From NCBI RefSeq assembly GCF_900324465.2, contig NC_046626.1, positions 13,097,459 through 13,161,458 of the forward strand: a stretch of 64,000 nt of DNA. Reading direction: 5' to 3'. Made by a program: the position numbers and the translations under genes. Source of the stretch: Anabas testudineus (taxonomy: Eukaryota; Chordata; Actinopteri; Anabantiformes; Anabantidae). Below, in pieces: positions 33,701 to 45,615 of this stretch; position 1 is the stretch's first letter, and every line of letters begins with the position of its first letter. A model generated the notes under the pieces. That model saw only the letters and a list, made by a program, of their open reading frames with translations, ran no database searches and was not told where the DNA came from.

Positions 33701-34930
33701 ACCCTAGCCTCTCCTTGAGGATCACTGAAGAACTCTCCTTATTTGACAGCAGCTGTCCACTTACGTAACTCATCAGCTGGTCGTAAAAGATCAGATTGAG
33801 ATTTACTGTTCTGGTCTTCACAGGATAATGGAAGTGTCCTTCAGCTCGACTGAATACCTTAATGGGAAAAGTACTCCTCCCCTCATTTTGATTTTCTTTC
33901 ATCTGTTCTCCATTTATTGTTTCCCCTGTATATTATATTAGAGCAGCGTGAGTTTATAAAATAATGTGCATATTATATTCTGTTCGGACCAGGGTGAAAG
34001 CTCAGAAAATCTGACAGAGCGATCTGTCTTTCTTTCCTGCTTTACTCATGCACTGTATGTGTGTGTATATCTGGGTTACTCAAAGGTGAGGAGCATTACA
34101 ACTGTATCTCAGCATTGCACAAGTCTATGAGAGGCTCACATGAGAATGCTTCCCTCTACTGGCTGGGCCGCATGCTGGAGGGCGGCGAGGATCCCCTCTA
34201 CGTAGCCCGCAGACTGGTCCGATTTGCCAGTGAGGACGTTGGTATGTGAAATCAAATCACATCATCTCAGACACTGATTATGGTTTTGTCTAAGGTTTGA
34301 TTAGGCCTACATGGCCTTGTTCATGGTTACATCACTGACATGTGCCTTTTATTTGTTGCTAAATGTCAACACAATGTGAAAATGGTTAATGATGTTCAGC
34401 AAGAAAAATATATTTTTTCTATTGCATCTGAATAGATGGCCTCTGTCTCTTGTCTCTCTTAGGTATGGCAGATCCCTCTGCTCTTCCGCAAGCTGTGTCT
34501 GCCTTCCAGGCCTGTCATTTCATTGGGATGCCTGAATGTGAGGTAGGCTCACCTGACTAATCAGGCAATTATTCATTCTTACAATGGTCTTAATTCCAAA
34601 CTCTTTACCACCACATTGCACTCCTTCTGTTCACCCCCTGCTCAATAGGTGATCTTGGCTCAGTGTGTGGTGTATCTGGCACGAGCACCCAAGTCTGTGG
34701 AGATCTACAAGGCCTATAATAATGTGAAGGCCTGTTTGAGGAATCACCGTGGCCCACTGCCTCCTGTCCCTTTGCACCTCCGCAATGCTCCAACCAAGTT
34801 GATGAAACAACTGGGCTACGCTAAAGGCTACAAGTACAACCCAAACTTCAGCGGCACAGTAGAGCAGGAGTACTTGCCTGATGAGCTGCAGGGCATTGAC
34901 TTCTTCACCTGGACGCCCTCAGAATCATGA
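30792..34930 (+). CDS. wrnip1: WRN-interacting protein 1, AAA+ ATPase
   Basis: A nuclear AAA+ ATPase related to bacterial MgsA/RarA. The family binds ubiquitin at stalled replication forks and interacts with the WRN helicase and DNA polymerase delta. Exons 30792-31415, 32294-32488, 32989-33221, 33373-33593, 34086-34241, 34463-34542 and 34649-34930 give 596 residues (human 665). A UBZ4 zinc finger is at the N-terminus (Cys13, Cys16, His28, Cys32). A low-complexity Ser/Thr/Pro linker follows, including a five-Asp run. Walker A is GPPGCGKT, split by the first intron after Lys208. Walker B is FIDEIH at about 261-266, and GATTENPSF corresponds to the sensor region. The C-terminal tetramerisation domain (SEDVGMADP, HFIGMPE) is complete. 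The gene is head-to-head with mylk4, as in human 6p25. An ATTAAA at 34960-34965 is the nearest plausible poly(A) signal. Confidence 0.97.
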
Positions 34931-35422
34931 GTGTCTCTTTTTTTTGTGTAAAACATCAAATTAAAATAATTATGATGATCATTAGCTGGGAATGTGATAG
35001 AAGTTTTTGTAACTACTGATCCCAATTCAGACTTGCAAAGGTAATATGAATATCAGCAGCCGACCATAATGTAATATGTACATTTCAAATATATCCACAA
35101 TTCTAGTTTAGTCTGTTGACATTTCAAAGGATGCACAAACAGTTTTGTTTGATTTCTTATAGATATGTTCTTGATCTAGTCATTAATCCATTCAAGTAAC
35201 AAAAAACAATACTGTAAAATGGTAAACTATACACAATTTGTATGTCCACAATATATACTGTATGTAGATATGTAAATGCTTCCTATGTTCATGTAAAGTG
35301 TTTATACATTGTTTAAACTGATTAAAATGTTTATATTAAAGATACTATATATTACCTATTATCTGTATATACTGTATTTTGATAAAGTACAAGACGTACA
35401 ATCTGGAAATGTCCTTCTACAC
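34931..35422. other. Convergent spacer between wrnip1 and elastase genes
   Basis: About 490 bp of AT-rich sequence between two 3' ends, with an ATTAAA for wrnip1 near its left edge and the elastase signal just beyond its right edge. I see no gene or recognisable repeat in it. Confidence 0.7.
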
Positions 35423-35428
35423 TTTATT
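35423..35428 (-). terminator. Poly(A) signal of the elastase gene
   Basis: AATAAA on the minus strand, 34 bp past the elastase stop codon, giving a very short 3' UTR typical of pancreatic protease genes. Confidence 0.75.
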
Positions 35429-35461
35429 GTTGCCTCTTCAATTACAGTGTGAACACCTTTT

Positions 35462-37120
35462 TCAGTTTTGGGCCATTGTCTAAAAGCAAAAAAGACACGG
35501 CATAAAGTTTAGACATGTCACCATTTTGGCTTCTGGCTGTTTTTGCATTTGTTGTCATTTATGTGGTTTCCCCTCACCTCGCTGATCCAGGGAACAAAAG
35601 AGGCCACACGGGTAAAGACTGTGGGCTTCCGTGGAGTATTACAAGCACGTCCATCCACAAAACTGGTCACTCCTTCTACATACCATCTGCCATCACTGCC
35701 TTTACAGTTCAGAGGGCCCCCAGAGTCACCCTGGAAGAATAAAGCAGACATCGAGACGCTGGAATATGGTATTTCACACTAAGCATTGAGTCGGGTCCTT
35801 ACATGGCATGCTGACTTGCTCTCTCCTCCTGCACAGACCATTGTGGTCTTTGCTGAGCTTCCCCACCAGTCACTCTGAGTACAGACACTGTGACCTACCA
35901 CAGGAAGTAGAGCCTGCTGTAGGGTGGTTGCCTGGGGACCACCAGCTGAAGGGAAAATGACACAAATTGGAATAATAATAGCTGAGAGGTTGAAGAACAT
36001 GGGTCTATATCGAAAAGTGTCAGCTGAAATATTTCATTTACACAGGGTGCAGTACACCCAACATAAGCGGACTTGACAGCAAGTCTTACAGTAGAGACGA
36101 CCCCAGCCTGTGACATAACAGGGCTGGTTATGGACAAGAGTAGCACCATACTGCGGCAGACAAGCCAGCTGAACCTTATCATTGATGATGGCACTCTTCT
36201 GCAGCTTAAGCAAGGCAATGTCATTCCTGCAACATATAAAAATCAGCTTACATAACAGTTTACTCGGCTGCCGTTCAACTGAAACTTACAGTATAATCAT
36301 ATTTTTGGAGGAAATGTTAAAGCACTGGGGTGATTGTGTTGAGAAGGAACCTACCCACAAGACACACAGTTGTCATTCCACTTGGGATGAATGAACATTT
36401 TGTCCACCATGATGGACTGTTCAGATCCCTCTTCCCTGTTCATGTCATGCTCAGCCAGAACGACCCTGTATGTGTGGAATCTGGAAAATAAAAAGAGTAA
36501 TGTTAGTTAATAACAAGTAGATATAAATGCCGTTACATAAAGAACAACTGTATGCGGAGTCTGTGCTGTGGGAACCTTCACTTAGGTTCATTCTATCTCT
36601 TACTGGGAAATTTAATGACTTTTTTTTAAGAAAAGAAAACCCATTTAGCTCACACAATTATTTTACTTTTCAGACAGTTTTTAGCAAAAAATGTCACAGA
36701 GAAACTTTTTCTCACGTGATGCAGTGTGCAGCAGTCAACACCCAGTTAGGAGAAATAAGTGTTCCTCCACAAGTGGGGAAGAAAGATTCCAGAGAAACCT
36801 ATAAGTGAAATAAAATAAAATTAAAAAAACCCTTTTCACTATCTACATACATATAGGCATGTTGTAAAATAAAAAAAGTGTTTGAATGAACTCACCTGCC
36901 ATGGCCAGCTGTACGGGCGGGCTTCTTCACCATTCACCACACGGCTGGAGTCAGGCACGTAGCTGGGTAAACCACACCCAGACACTTGAACGCAATAAGA
37001 GATGGAAGTAAAACTAACAAATTCAGTCAGAGGCTCCTCTGAATGTCTGCCTTGTCTTTATATGTTTTATGTGAACTCACCAGTTGTAACAGTCACGAGA
37101 AGGACAAGTGCCAGTTCCAT
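35462..37120 (-). CDS. Chymotrypsin-like elastase, family 3 type (secreted pancreatic protease zymogen)
   Basis: A secreted S1-family serine protease that would cleave dietary protein after activation by trypsin. Exons in coding order: 37120-37081, 36984-36896, 36798-36716, 36480-36355, 36226-36090, 35945-35803, 35730-35578, 35479-35462. They total 262 residues with all phases matching. A hydrophobic signal peptide starts [10 protein letters not shown]. The activation site is [16 protein letters not shown]. The catalytic triad is His68 (TAAHC), Asp115 (NDIALL) and Ser209 (GDSGGP). Ser at the chymotrypsin-189 position and Val at 216 fit an elastase-like pocket. [15 protein letters not shown] and WWGSS favour elastase 3 over elastase 1 or 2. 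The last exon codes only five residues (TMAQN) plus stop; reading through the preceding donor would instead add a spurious tail. Exact fish paralogue name not determined. Confidence 0.93.
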
Positions 37121-37158
37121 GTCTTATGCATCCAAATGAACTGACCTATCATCTAGAG

Positions 37159-37168
37159 CTATTTATGG
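37159..37168 (-). promoter_or_regulatory. TATA box of the elastase gene
   Basis: CCATAAATAG on the minus strand, about 40-50 bp before the elastase ATG. This leaves room for a start site and a very short 5' UTR, as in other acinar protease genes. A CATATG E-box and a TTTTCTTCCCA-like element lie about 40-70 bp further upstream and could be a PTF1-type acinar site. That last point is inference. Confidence 0.6.
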
Positions 37169-38389
37169 GCAGAGGTCCAGACATCACCAGTCACAACGTG
37201 AGAATTTTCTTCCCATTCTCCATATGGTCACACTATATAGCAAAGAAGTCAGATAGCAGCTGAAAGTCAGGTTAAACTGTAATTTATACATTACGTATAA
37301 CATTTAAACACCCAGTTAACATCAGAAAATGTAAGCGTTATGAGAAATGACTGAATCACTTAATAAAAGCTTATCAAAACACGATCATGTGTAAATTAGG
37401 AGGAAAGAAATACATAATTGCATGTTTTTAATTGATTTTGCTTTAAGTCTTGGAGATGACCCCAACATATCTGGGCTGGTTGTAGGCAAAAATAGCCCCA
37501 ATTAATAATAGAGAGAAATTCAACTTGGTATGTGAATTACAGAAAAAGCTCTGTACCCTTTTTCTAATCTAATTATGTGGGTGCTGAGTTTTATTTTTAC
37601 TACTGGATCATATCTAGATGACATTGCTATAATTTTAAGTTAAGCTGTAACTGAAATCACTATGTTTAGTGTCATAAATTAAAGAGGAACAGTTAAAACC
37701 CCCCATAACATTTTAAAGTCTTACATTTTAAACATAATTTTATCTAAAAGCTCTCAAAAATAGTATTCTGTGTATTTTATCTTTTTTAATCATCTATGTG
37801 TACTTTTTCACGTTAAACACAAAATGTTTTTTTTTTTTAATTTACATACCATGATGGTAAAGGTGCAGGAAGGTTTTTTTTTTTTTTTTTTTAAATTTAA
37901 CAAAGTTTTAAATAGTTGATCAGCACATTTAACAAAGTTAGGAAAATGTACACAGTACAGTTAAAATGCTCTTAATTTAATCAATAGCTATTGAACTTCA
38001 TGTTATGTAAATAATACATTTTGAAAACATATTAAATTAAAATAATACTTGAATTGAGACAATCTGCTCTATTTGTTCAATGATGGCTTTTTAAATTAAG
38101 GTGTTTTTAAAATGAACTGTTCTGGTTTTGCTTTTTAAAAAGTCCTTAAATAACCCCAAAGTTAATTCCTTTTTTAATTTCTGTGCAGTAGTAGAAGTAT
38201 GTAGGTGGTTCTAAATTTAGAGGAATGTATAGTGTGTTTACAACGATAAAAAACAACATATATTTAAATATGTTATTTATTTGTATTTATTGTTAGTTTA
38301 AAAAAAATAATTTCTCCATTCTCCGCCAAACGATGTCGCTGTGATCTCTGTTTTTCTTCCGCCGCAGAAGAAGAAATTGTAGTTTAAAG
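37169..38389. other. AT-rich spacer between elastase and dhx30
   Basis: About 1.2 kb between two divergently transcribed start codons, so it must hold both promoters. It is very AT-rich with long T and A runs (for example near 37876-37892). No exon or recognisable transposon is visible. Confidence 0.6.
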
Positions 38390-41300
38390 ATGGCGCTACC
38401 CGGTGTTTTACTCGTGCGGCTGAAATCCTTGTGCAACATTGGAAAATGTTTTCATGCTGGAGGAAAAACGGCGTCCAACTGGAACAGAGAAATGCGGTGG
38501 TACAGGACAAAGGCTCGAAGTTTTCAGGAACAGGGATCATCGTATTTTCAGACTAAACGAGGTCAGTGAAAACGACAGTTAGCTAAGTTGGCTAGCAGCT
38601 GACAGCCCGCAGCGGGAAACCTCAAGGACATTCATCGTATATAAACAGTCTTGTTTCCTGTTTCCCTGATGATATAGTGGCTTTAAAACTTTCGTGACTT
38701 CTGTTGTGTCTGACCTTTTGTTTTCACTGTTTAGGTAACATCAGTCCAAATCTCCTGGAAGAGTTTCCAGAGCCCAAAAGCCTCCTGAATAACACTGTCT
38801 CCAGGTCGCTGGGAGTCAGCGACGTGTCCCAGTTGATCCAGTACAGCTGCACAGAACATGCGGGTGTCAAAGTGAGTGAGCTTAAGTCATGATGGGATGG
38901 TTTTGTGGACACATCGTGTCAGTGAGAGCTGATGACTGAAGTCTCTTATTCTTTGTTTGTGCAGAAAGCCACTGTCACTGTGCTGTGGCCGTGCAGGATT
39001 GAGGAGGAGGGCTATGCCAACAGGAAGAGCGACGCAGAGCGATTTGCTGCAGCTGCTGCTTGCCTCAAACTCAGAGTAAGAATTCATACTGCAAAACGTG
39101 GACCTGCATTAGTCTTGTGTCTTATGTTGTTATTTTCCCCTTCCCCTCTCTTTGTGTAAAGGAAATGGGTGTGATCGGTCCAAACAATCAACTCCCCAAG
39201 AGGAGAGCTGGTCAGGAGAGAGGAGGCCTACATACGCCTATGCATAATAAGGAGGATAACTCATGGACAGATAATGACCACACATCTAGAGCTAACGCAG
39301 ATGAACAAATACAACACCTGCCTCCTGCGCAAGACCCCTCCGGCACCTCTGAAGCTCTTTCCCTATTTCCTCAACCGAAGTCTCTCCTGACTAGAGTCGT
39401 CCAGGTGGCCACATCATCCAACAGGATCCGGGTTGGTAGCTTTTACCTCTGCCACAATAAATAAATAGCTACTCGCTTGTAGCTTCTCACACATTCTAAA
39501 TTAATATCTGTCATTACAGGAGCTAATGCAGTTCAGAACAACAGGAGGGAAGCTGAAGAATTGTCAGCTGACCTTGCGTTGGCCCGAAGAGATGGTGTTC
39601 ACAGCCACGGCAAACAACAGAGTGACAGCAGAGAAGAGAGCTGCAGCACTTGCCTGCATGAAACTGAAGGTAGAAATGACATTGGATACATAGTGTACTC
39701 ATATATGTCAAAGCTGACATACTAATGTATATATGTATATATGTATGTATGTATGTATGTATGTTACCTGGTTTAGGAACTTGAGTTGCTGGATAAAAAC
39801 AACAACCCGCTGACTCATGCCAAGTACCACCGTGAGCAGGTGAGGGAGGCTGGCGAGAGGGAGAGACGCCCCTTCCCACTGGAGATCCCAGAATACTTGG
39901 AGAACCATATGAGAGAGTATCTTGCACAGGTCAGTTCCCATCTGACCTGTGATAATGTGAAGAGCGGTTGAATTTATTTTATACTAACTACATGGACACA
40001 CTTCTGTCTATAGGGAACTAACTCTCTATAGGGAACGCAACTAGTATAGTAGTAACTAATGATTATCAATTAATATTGATTAGAAGATGTTAGAAATGGT
40101 CAATATCTTTTTCTGACAACTTGTCATCATGGCCTGTATATAGTTTTATTAAAACCATTAAAATATCATGCGGTTTAATGTTTGGATGTCCACATAGTCG
40201 ATCGTCATATTTTTGGCCTGTGACCCTTGAAAAGTACATAATATATAATATTTTTGGCCTTTTTAGACTTTTTATTCCACAAAGTAAGTAATAGTAAGAT
40301 TTCACATTTTTACAACATTAGCCTCTGCAGTAGTGGTTGCTAATCTTCCTGGAGTCCACTTTACCATTGCTTTAGGCCTAGTAGCAACATATGCATATAT
40401 ATTTTATCAAAACTAATGTTCGGTCTGTCCAACAGTATCCTGTTGCAACAGAAGTACAGAAACTCTGGGAGGAGGAAGAAGCAAAAGGACAGCAGACGAA
40501 CCAGGAGGATGAAGAAGAGGAAGACTTTGTAACTGACGCCATCACAGGCAGGCCATACAGACCTTTGTCCAAACAAGAGACTCAGGAGCTCAACACCCGC
40601 CTGCAGGAGAAGTGGGAGAAGGCAAATCCAGGACTGAGTGTGGAGCTTCCCGTTGATGCCCACCGTCAGCGAGTGGTCTCTCAAGTGAGGTCCTCACGAG
40701 TGGTCGTGATTGATGGAGAAACAGGATGTGGAAAAACGACTCGTATCCCGCGCTTCCTGCTGGAGGAGAGCGTGAGAGGTGGGGAGGGAGCCGAGTGCAA
40801 CATCCTGGTGACCCAGCCGCGCCGGATCAGCGCTGTGTCCGTCGCCCATCGTGTTGCTCATGAGATGGGTCGAGCTCTGAAACACTGTGTGGGATATCAG
40901 GTAGACACTTTTTTTCTTTTTTTTCTTTTTTTTTTAATATATATATAATTGGATAAAAAGGGATACCGGTGCTAGATATTCCAGCTTCTCGGTAATTAAC
41001 ATTTTTTGCTTTTCTTTGTCTGATGTAATAATAAACTAAATATCTCTTGGGATTTTTGAATGTTTGTCAGGCAAAACAAGCTAAAAGACATTACTTCCGG
41101 CAATAGACTGTTTTTCTGAATTTTAACCGCAGAAACCTTTTTTATAATTTTTGAGTTGCCTGGTTTTCATAAAATTATTTACATTGCATACATTATTTAC
41201 ACTACATTAACACTTTGAATAAGTTGTGCTGGATACTACTTTGTTCAAACGACCTAATAAAATCCCCAGTATACTTTTGGAAGAGAACATTTCAAATGTT

Positions 41301-44300
41301 CTAAAATGCAGATTGCAAAGTGCATAAGTCGATCAAGATTATATAGTAATATGTCTGTTCCTAGGTGAGACTTGAGAGCCGACCTCCAGAGCAGAGCGGA
41401 GGAGCCTTGCTCTTCCTCACAGTCGGTGTCCTGCTAAGGAAGCTTCAGTCAAATCCCACCCTGAAGGGAATCAGCCATGTGGTGGTGGATGAGGTGCACG
41501 AGAGGGACATAAACACAGACCTGTTGCTGGCCTTACTGCGGTCAGGTTTGAAGGAGAATCCTGACCTACGAGTGGTGTTGATGAGCGCTACAGGAGACAA
41601 CCAGAGACTGGCCAAGTACTTTGGAGGCTGCCCAATTGTGAAGGTGCCAGGGTTCATGCATCCAGTGAGGGACAGATACCTGGAGGATGTGTTGAGAGAG
41701 ATGGGACGCCGACAAATTCAAGAGCGGATGGAGACAGAAACACGAGTGAGACTCAAGTCTGATGTTTTATAAACATTCTTTTTTTTTTTTCTGTGTCTCA
41801 ATTTGTTTTTTATCTTGTTGAAGGGAGGAAGAGACGATGTTGCCCCAGATCTAGATTTAGTAGCTGATGTAATCGAGCACATTGACAGACATGGAGAGCC
41901 AGGTAACTTAAACACAATATCTGCCCCACATTTTATTTATTTATTTTTTATTACTTTTTATTTATTTATTTATTTATTTTTTAAGCCATATTTAAGACAT
42001 ATCAACTGTTTTTGCTTGTGTTTCAGGGTCGGTGTTGTGTTTCCTACCTGGATGGCAGGACATCAAGACAGTTCAGGAGAATCTTAAGGCGAAGCCACAC
42101 TTTTCCTCAGGCTCACAGATGATCCTGCCCTGTAAGAAAATTCAGACATATATGTGTAGACCAGACTTTGGTCTTCAAAGAATTTGTTTTCCCAGATTTA
42201 ACTAATTTATTATTTCTTACATTTTTGTGTCAGTGCACTCAAGTTTATCAGTGGCAGACCAGCAGGCCGTGTTCCAGCGCCCCCCAGTGGGCAAGAGGAA
42301 GATTGTGCTCACCACCAACATTGCTGAGACGTCCGTCACCATAGATGACATTGTTCATGTGGTGGACACGGGAACTCACAAAGAACAGAATTATGACACA
42401 CAGACAAAGGTTGGTGTAGCATGATCAACATTAAATCTGTTTAAATGTGCGTTTTACGCTTTAATTTTTGATGGATTTATGTAAAACAAATCAAAACTCC
42501 AAAATGTTGGTTTTGCAGGTCTCCTGTCTGGACACAGTTTGGATATCCCGATCAAATGTCACTCAAAGAAAAGGGAGAGCAGGACGATGTCAGCCAGGAC
42601 AGTCCTACCACCTTTTCCCTCGAAAACAGCTGGATTCCATGACTCTCTTCCCCATCCCAGAGATCCTGCGCACCCCGCTGGAGAGTTTAGTAATGCAAGC
42701 CAAAATCCACAGTCCTAACTGCAAGGTAATGGAAGTGCTTATGTAGATTTCTTTACGCATTATTTTGTATATTTCCTCACATGTTAAGTTTGTTCTTTGT
42801 TTGTTTGTATTAAGGCTGAAGATTTCTTATCTCAAGTGTTGGACAGTCCAGACCAAGAAGCTGTGAGAGATGCTGTCAGGAATCTACAAGATATAGGTGA
42901 GTGACTCTCAGGACCTTATTGGTTTTACATGTTCATTCATCTCTGTGAAGGATTCAACTGATGTGTTTAGACTTTTTCTTTTCCTCAGGAGTTCTTGACA
43001 AGACGGAAACCCTGACACCTTTAGGGGAGCGTGTCGCCTGTATGTCATGTGACCCTCGGCTGGGGAAAGTACTGGTCCTCGGTACCATGTTCAGATGTGT
43101 TCTGCCCATGTTGTCTGTAGCTGCCTGTCTGACCAGAGACCCCTTTCACAACAGCCTGCAGAACAGAACACTAGTCAACAAGGTGAGATGTGTTTATTGA
43201 TCCGTTCAATATTTATCATTTCAGACATAATAAACTAACTCTTATTCTGTCATCTGTGGCCATTTTGTCCAGGCTAAAGAGATTCTCAGTGGCTCCAGCT
43301 ACAGTGACTACTTGGTGTTTAGTAGAGCTATATTGGGCTGGAAGAGACTTCAGCAGGAGGGTGACCGGGAGGAGAGGGATGAATATATGGACACAAACAC
43401 TCTGTCGAGGGCCAGCCTTCGATTCATCAATGGTAAGTTAAAAACAGTCTGAGAATTTAGGAGAATCTGTAGAATGTCCTGAGCTGTTTTAGGTTACCTG
43501 GCTTTCTCTAGTAGGAAAGAATTTAATTTAAAAATGATACTGAAATTAAAATGAAATTGAACTAATATCAGACTTTATCACTTCATCACATCATCATTGT
43601 GGCATGACAGTTTGCTTAGATTTAGTTTTTTTTCTTTTAGATGTTAGATTAAATTATATTTTGTAAAGCTGGATGTAAAATAATCTCATCTCTAACTTGA
43701 CATTACTTATCTTATGTTAAACCTTTCCCTTGTTTATCTGTCACCGTACAGCACAGCTTCTTGTTAGTAGGTGGGATTTATCAGGTTGCTGAAAGAGTAA
43801 AGGCTTCAAGCAAAGAATGTTCTTGTCTTAAATTTTTTTCTTGTTAACTTGCCTCACAAAATGCATCCTGCTCATTTGTGGTTGCTACAGGTCTCATCTC
43901 CCAGTTCAGTGAGAACCTGCATGAAGCTGAGTTGGTTTCTCGAGCAAGCGATTGCCAGCGTCAGAGTTCTCTCTACAACGAACACAGCAACCAGGATGAG
44001 CTGCTTAAAGCAGTGTTCCTCGCTGGACTTTATCCTAACCTTATTCAGGTACACTGCAACTTCTCACAATGGAAATTGAACAAGGTTCTCTAGACTATTT
44101 CTTGGTGTGCTCCATCTCAGAATTATGTGGAAAAGTATTTATTATAGTTGTTTCATTTCATGGAATATTATACTAATTTATTTTTTTTCCCCCAGGTGAA
44201 GAAAGGTGTTGTGATCAAAGGACGCTTTCGCCCCAACAGTATATCTTTTCGCACCCTCAGTGGACCAGTGCTGCTTCATCGCTCCACAGTGAACAGGTCT

Positions 44301-45164
44301 GCACATGCTCCACAGTCAACCACATCAAGTGTTGACTAAGATCGTGTGTTTAAACTCTACTTGTTCCTTTGTTTTGCAGAGGAAAACAGGATCTCCCCAG
44401 TCGCTGGTTGACGTTTTTCAGCGCAGTCAAGTCCAATGGGAATGTTTTCATTCGGGACTCTTCGGCAGTCCACCCGCTCGCACTGCTGCTGCTCACAGAC
44501 TGTGATATCACAGAGACAGGTAGCATGTTTACTGCTGTTCATACGACAGCCTGCCCTATAAATCTCTTTTAAGCAATCAGTGATCACAACACCAGACCTA
44601 TTGTTAAGTTGCCTAAACATTTGAGGTCTGCATCAAGGCTTATCTGGTCCTATATGCTAATTCTTTAAGTCATATAATTATATGTAAATGTACAATGCTG
44701 GCTTTTATCACTGATTTTCTTAAGGAAGAAATCATAATCCTGTTTGTAGCACGCAATTCTAAAAACGGAAAGCCTAATTCATAATTGATTATACAAAATG
44801 CTGCAGGTGCATCTCTAAGTATAGTATTTTATTATTTATAGTCCTTTATTTCTAGACTTAAATCCTCCAAATTCCACTAAAACGTTGTTTTTCTAATATC
44901 CCAGTAAATAGAGACAGAGTTCAAGTGTCATTTCCTGGACGCTCTCTGGTGCGCTGCGAGCTGTCCGTTGAAACGTGGGAGCTGCTGTGGGAGTTACGCA
45001 CCTCCATTCAGACCATGCTGTACCGAAACCTCTGTAACCCCAACAACGCAGACATCAACTCCTCTCAAGATGGAAGACTCATCTCCCTACTTGTGGAGTT
45101 GCTCAATAATACAGACGCAAACCCTTTTGCTCAGGATCTCAACAGTGACGGTGAGGTGGACTGA
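38390..45164 (+). CDS. dhx30: DExH-box RNA helicase DHX30
   Basis: An ATP-dependent RNA helicase of the DHX family, needed in mitochondria for ribosome assembly and RNA granule function, with cytosolic roles too. Nineteen exons: 38390-38561, 38735-38871, 38965-39075, 39162-39431, 39520-39669, 39777-39929, 40436-40900, 41365-41745, 41824-41902, 42027-42131, 42234-42409, 42519-42725, 42815-42896, 42989-43182, 43273-43432, 43891-44048, 44196-44296, 44380-44519, 44905-45164. They give 1166 residues (human 1194). The first exon encodes a basic, hydroxyl-rich leader that looks mitochondrial. Two dsRNA-binding-like modules follow ([31 protein letters not shown]). Helicase motifs are GETGCGKT (425-432), DEVH (528-531), SAT and QRKGRAGR (749-756). 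HA2 and OB-fold regions complete it. The donor after the fourth exon (CGG|GTTGGT) is weak. Confidence 0.97.
39731..39765. repeat. ATGT tetranucleotide microsatellite in a dhx30 intron
   Basis: An imperfect tract of ATGT/ATATGT units directly upstream of the acceptor for the sixth dhx30 exon. Confidence 0.85.
41934..41984. repeat. TTTA tetranucleotide-rich tract in a dhx30 intron
   Basis: Repeated TTTA units with interruptions fill most of the short intron between the ninth and tenth dhx30 exons. Confidence 0.8.
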
Positions 45165-45501
45165 TGACCATGAGCATTTTTTACATAAGCAAGTTGGAGC
45201 TGCTGGGTGGTACAGACAAACCCAAAAGATTATTGGGCCTTTTTTTCTGTTTTTGTTGACATTTTGAGTATTTAACACTGCACCCAACAGGACAGAACAC
45301 AAATCCACAGTGCACTGTTATCTACTGCTTTTTGAGATAAGTGATGAGAGGTTTCAGAGAAGAGATTTCAGTGGATTACGGATGATGGTTTATTAATATT
45401 TGCTTTCTGAAAAGCAGAAGTTGAATTTTACTCTAATGAGTAAGGACAACAGAAGACTGGGTAAAGGTCAATGACACAGACTGCATGTTGTAAATGTCAT
45501 A

Positions 45502-45507
45502 TTTATT
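45502..45507 (-). terminator. Poly(A) signal of the alanine-aminotransferase-like gene
   Basis: AATAAA on the minus strand, about 110 bp past that gene's stop codon. It lies 2 bp from the dhx30 signal on the other strand. Confidence 0.65.
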
Positions 45508-45509
45508 GT

Positions 45510-45515
45510 AATAAA
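45510..45515 (+). terminator. dhx30: Poly(A) signal of dhx30
   Basis: AATAAA about 350 bp past the dhx30 stop, the first good signal downstream. If cleavage occurs 10-30 bp later, the transcript overlaps the 3' UTR of the gene on the other strand. Confidence 0.65.
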
Positions 45516-45615
45516 TATTTACATGCCAGTGCAAGGGAAGTGATTAGTTGTTTTTTGTTTTTGTTTTTTTCACTGCACTAAATCACAGAACCGCAGAAAG
45601 TTTTGTTCCTTTTGT

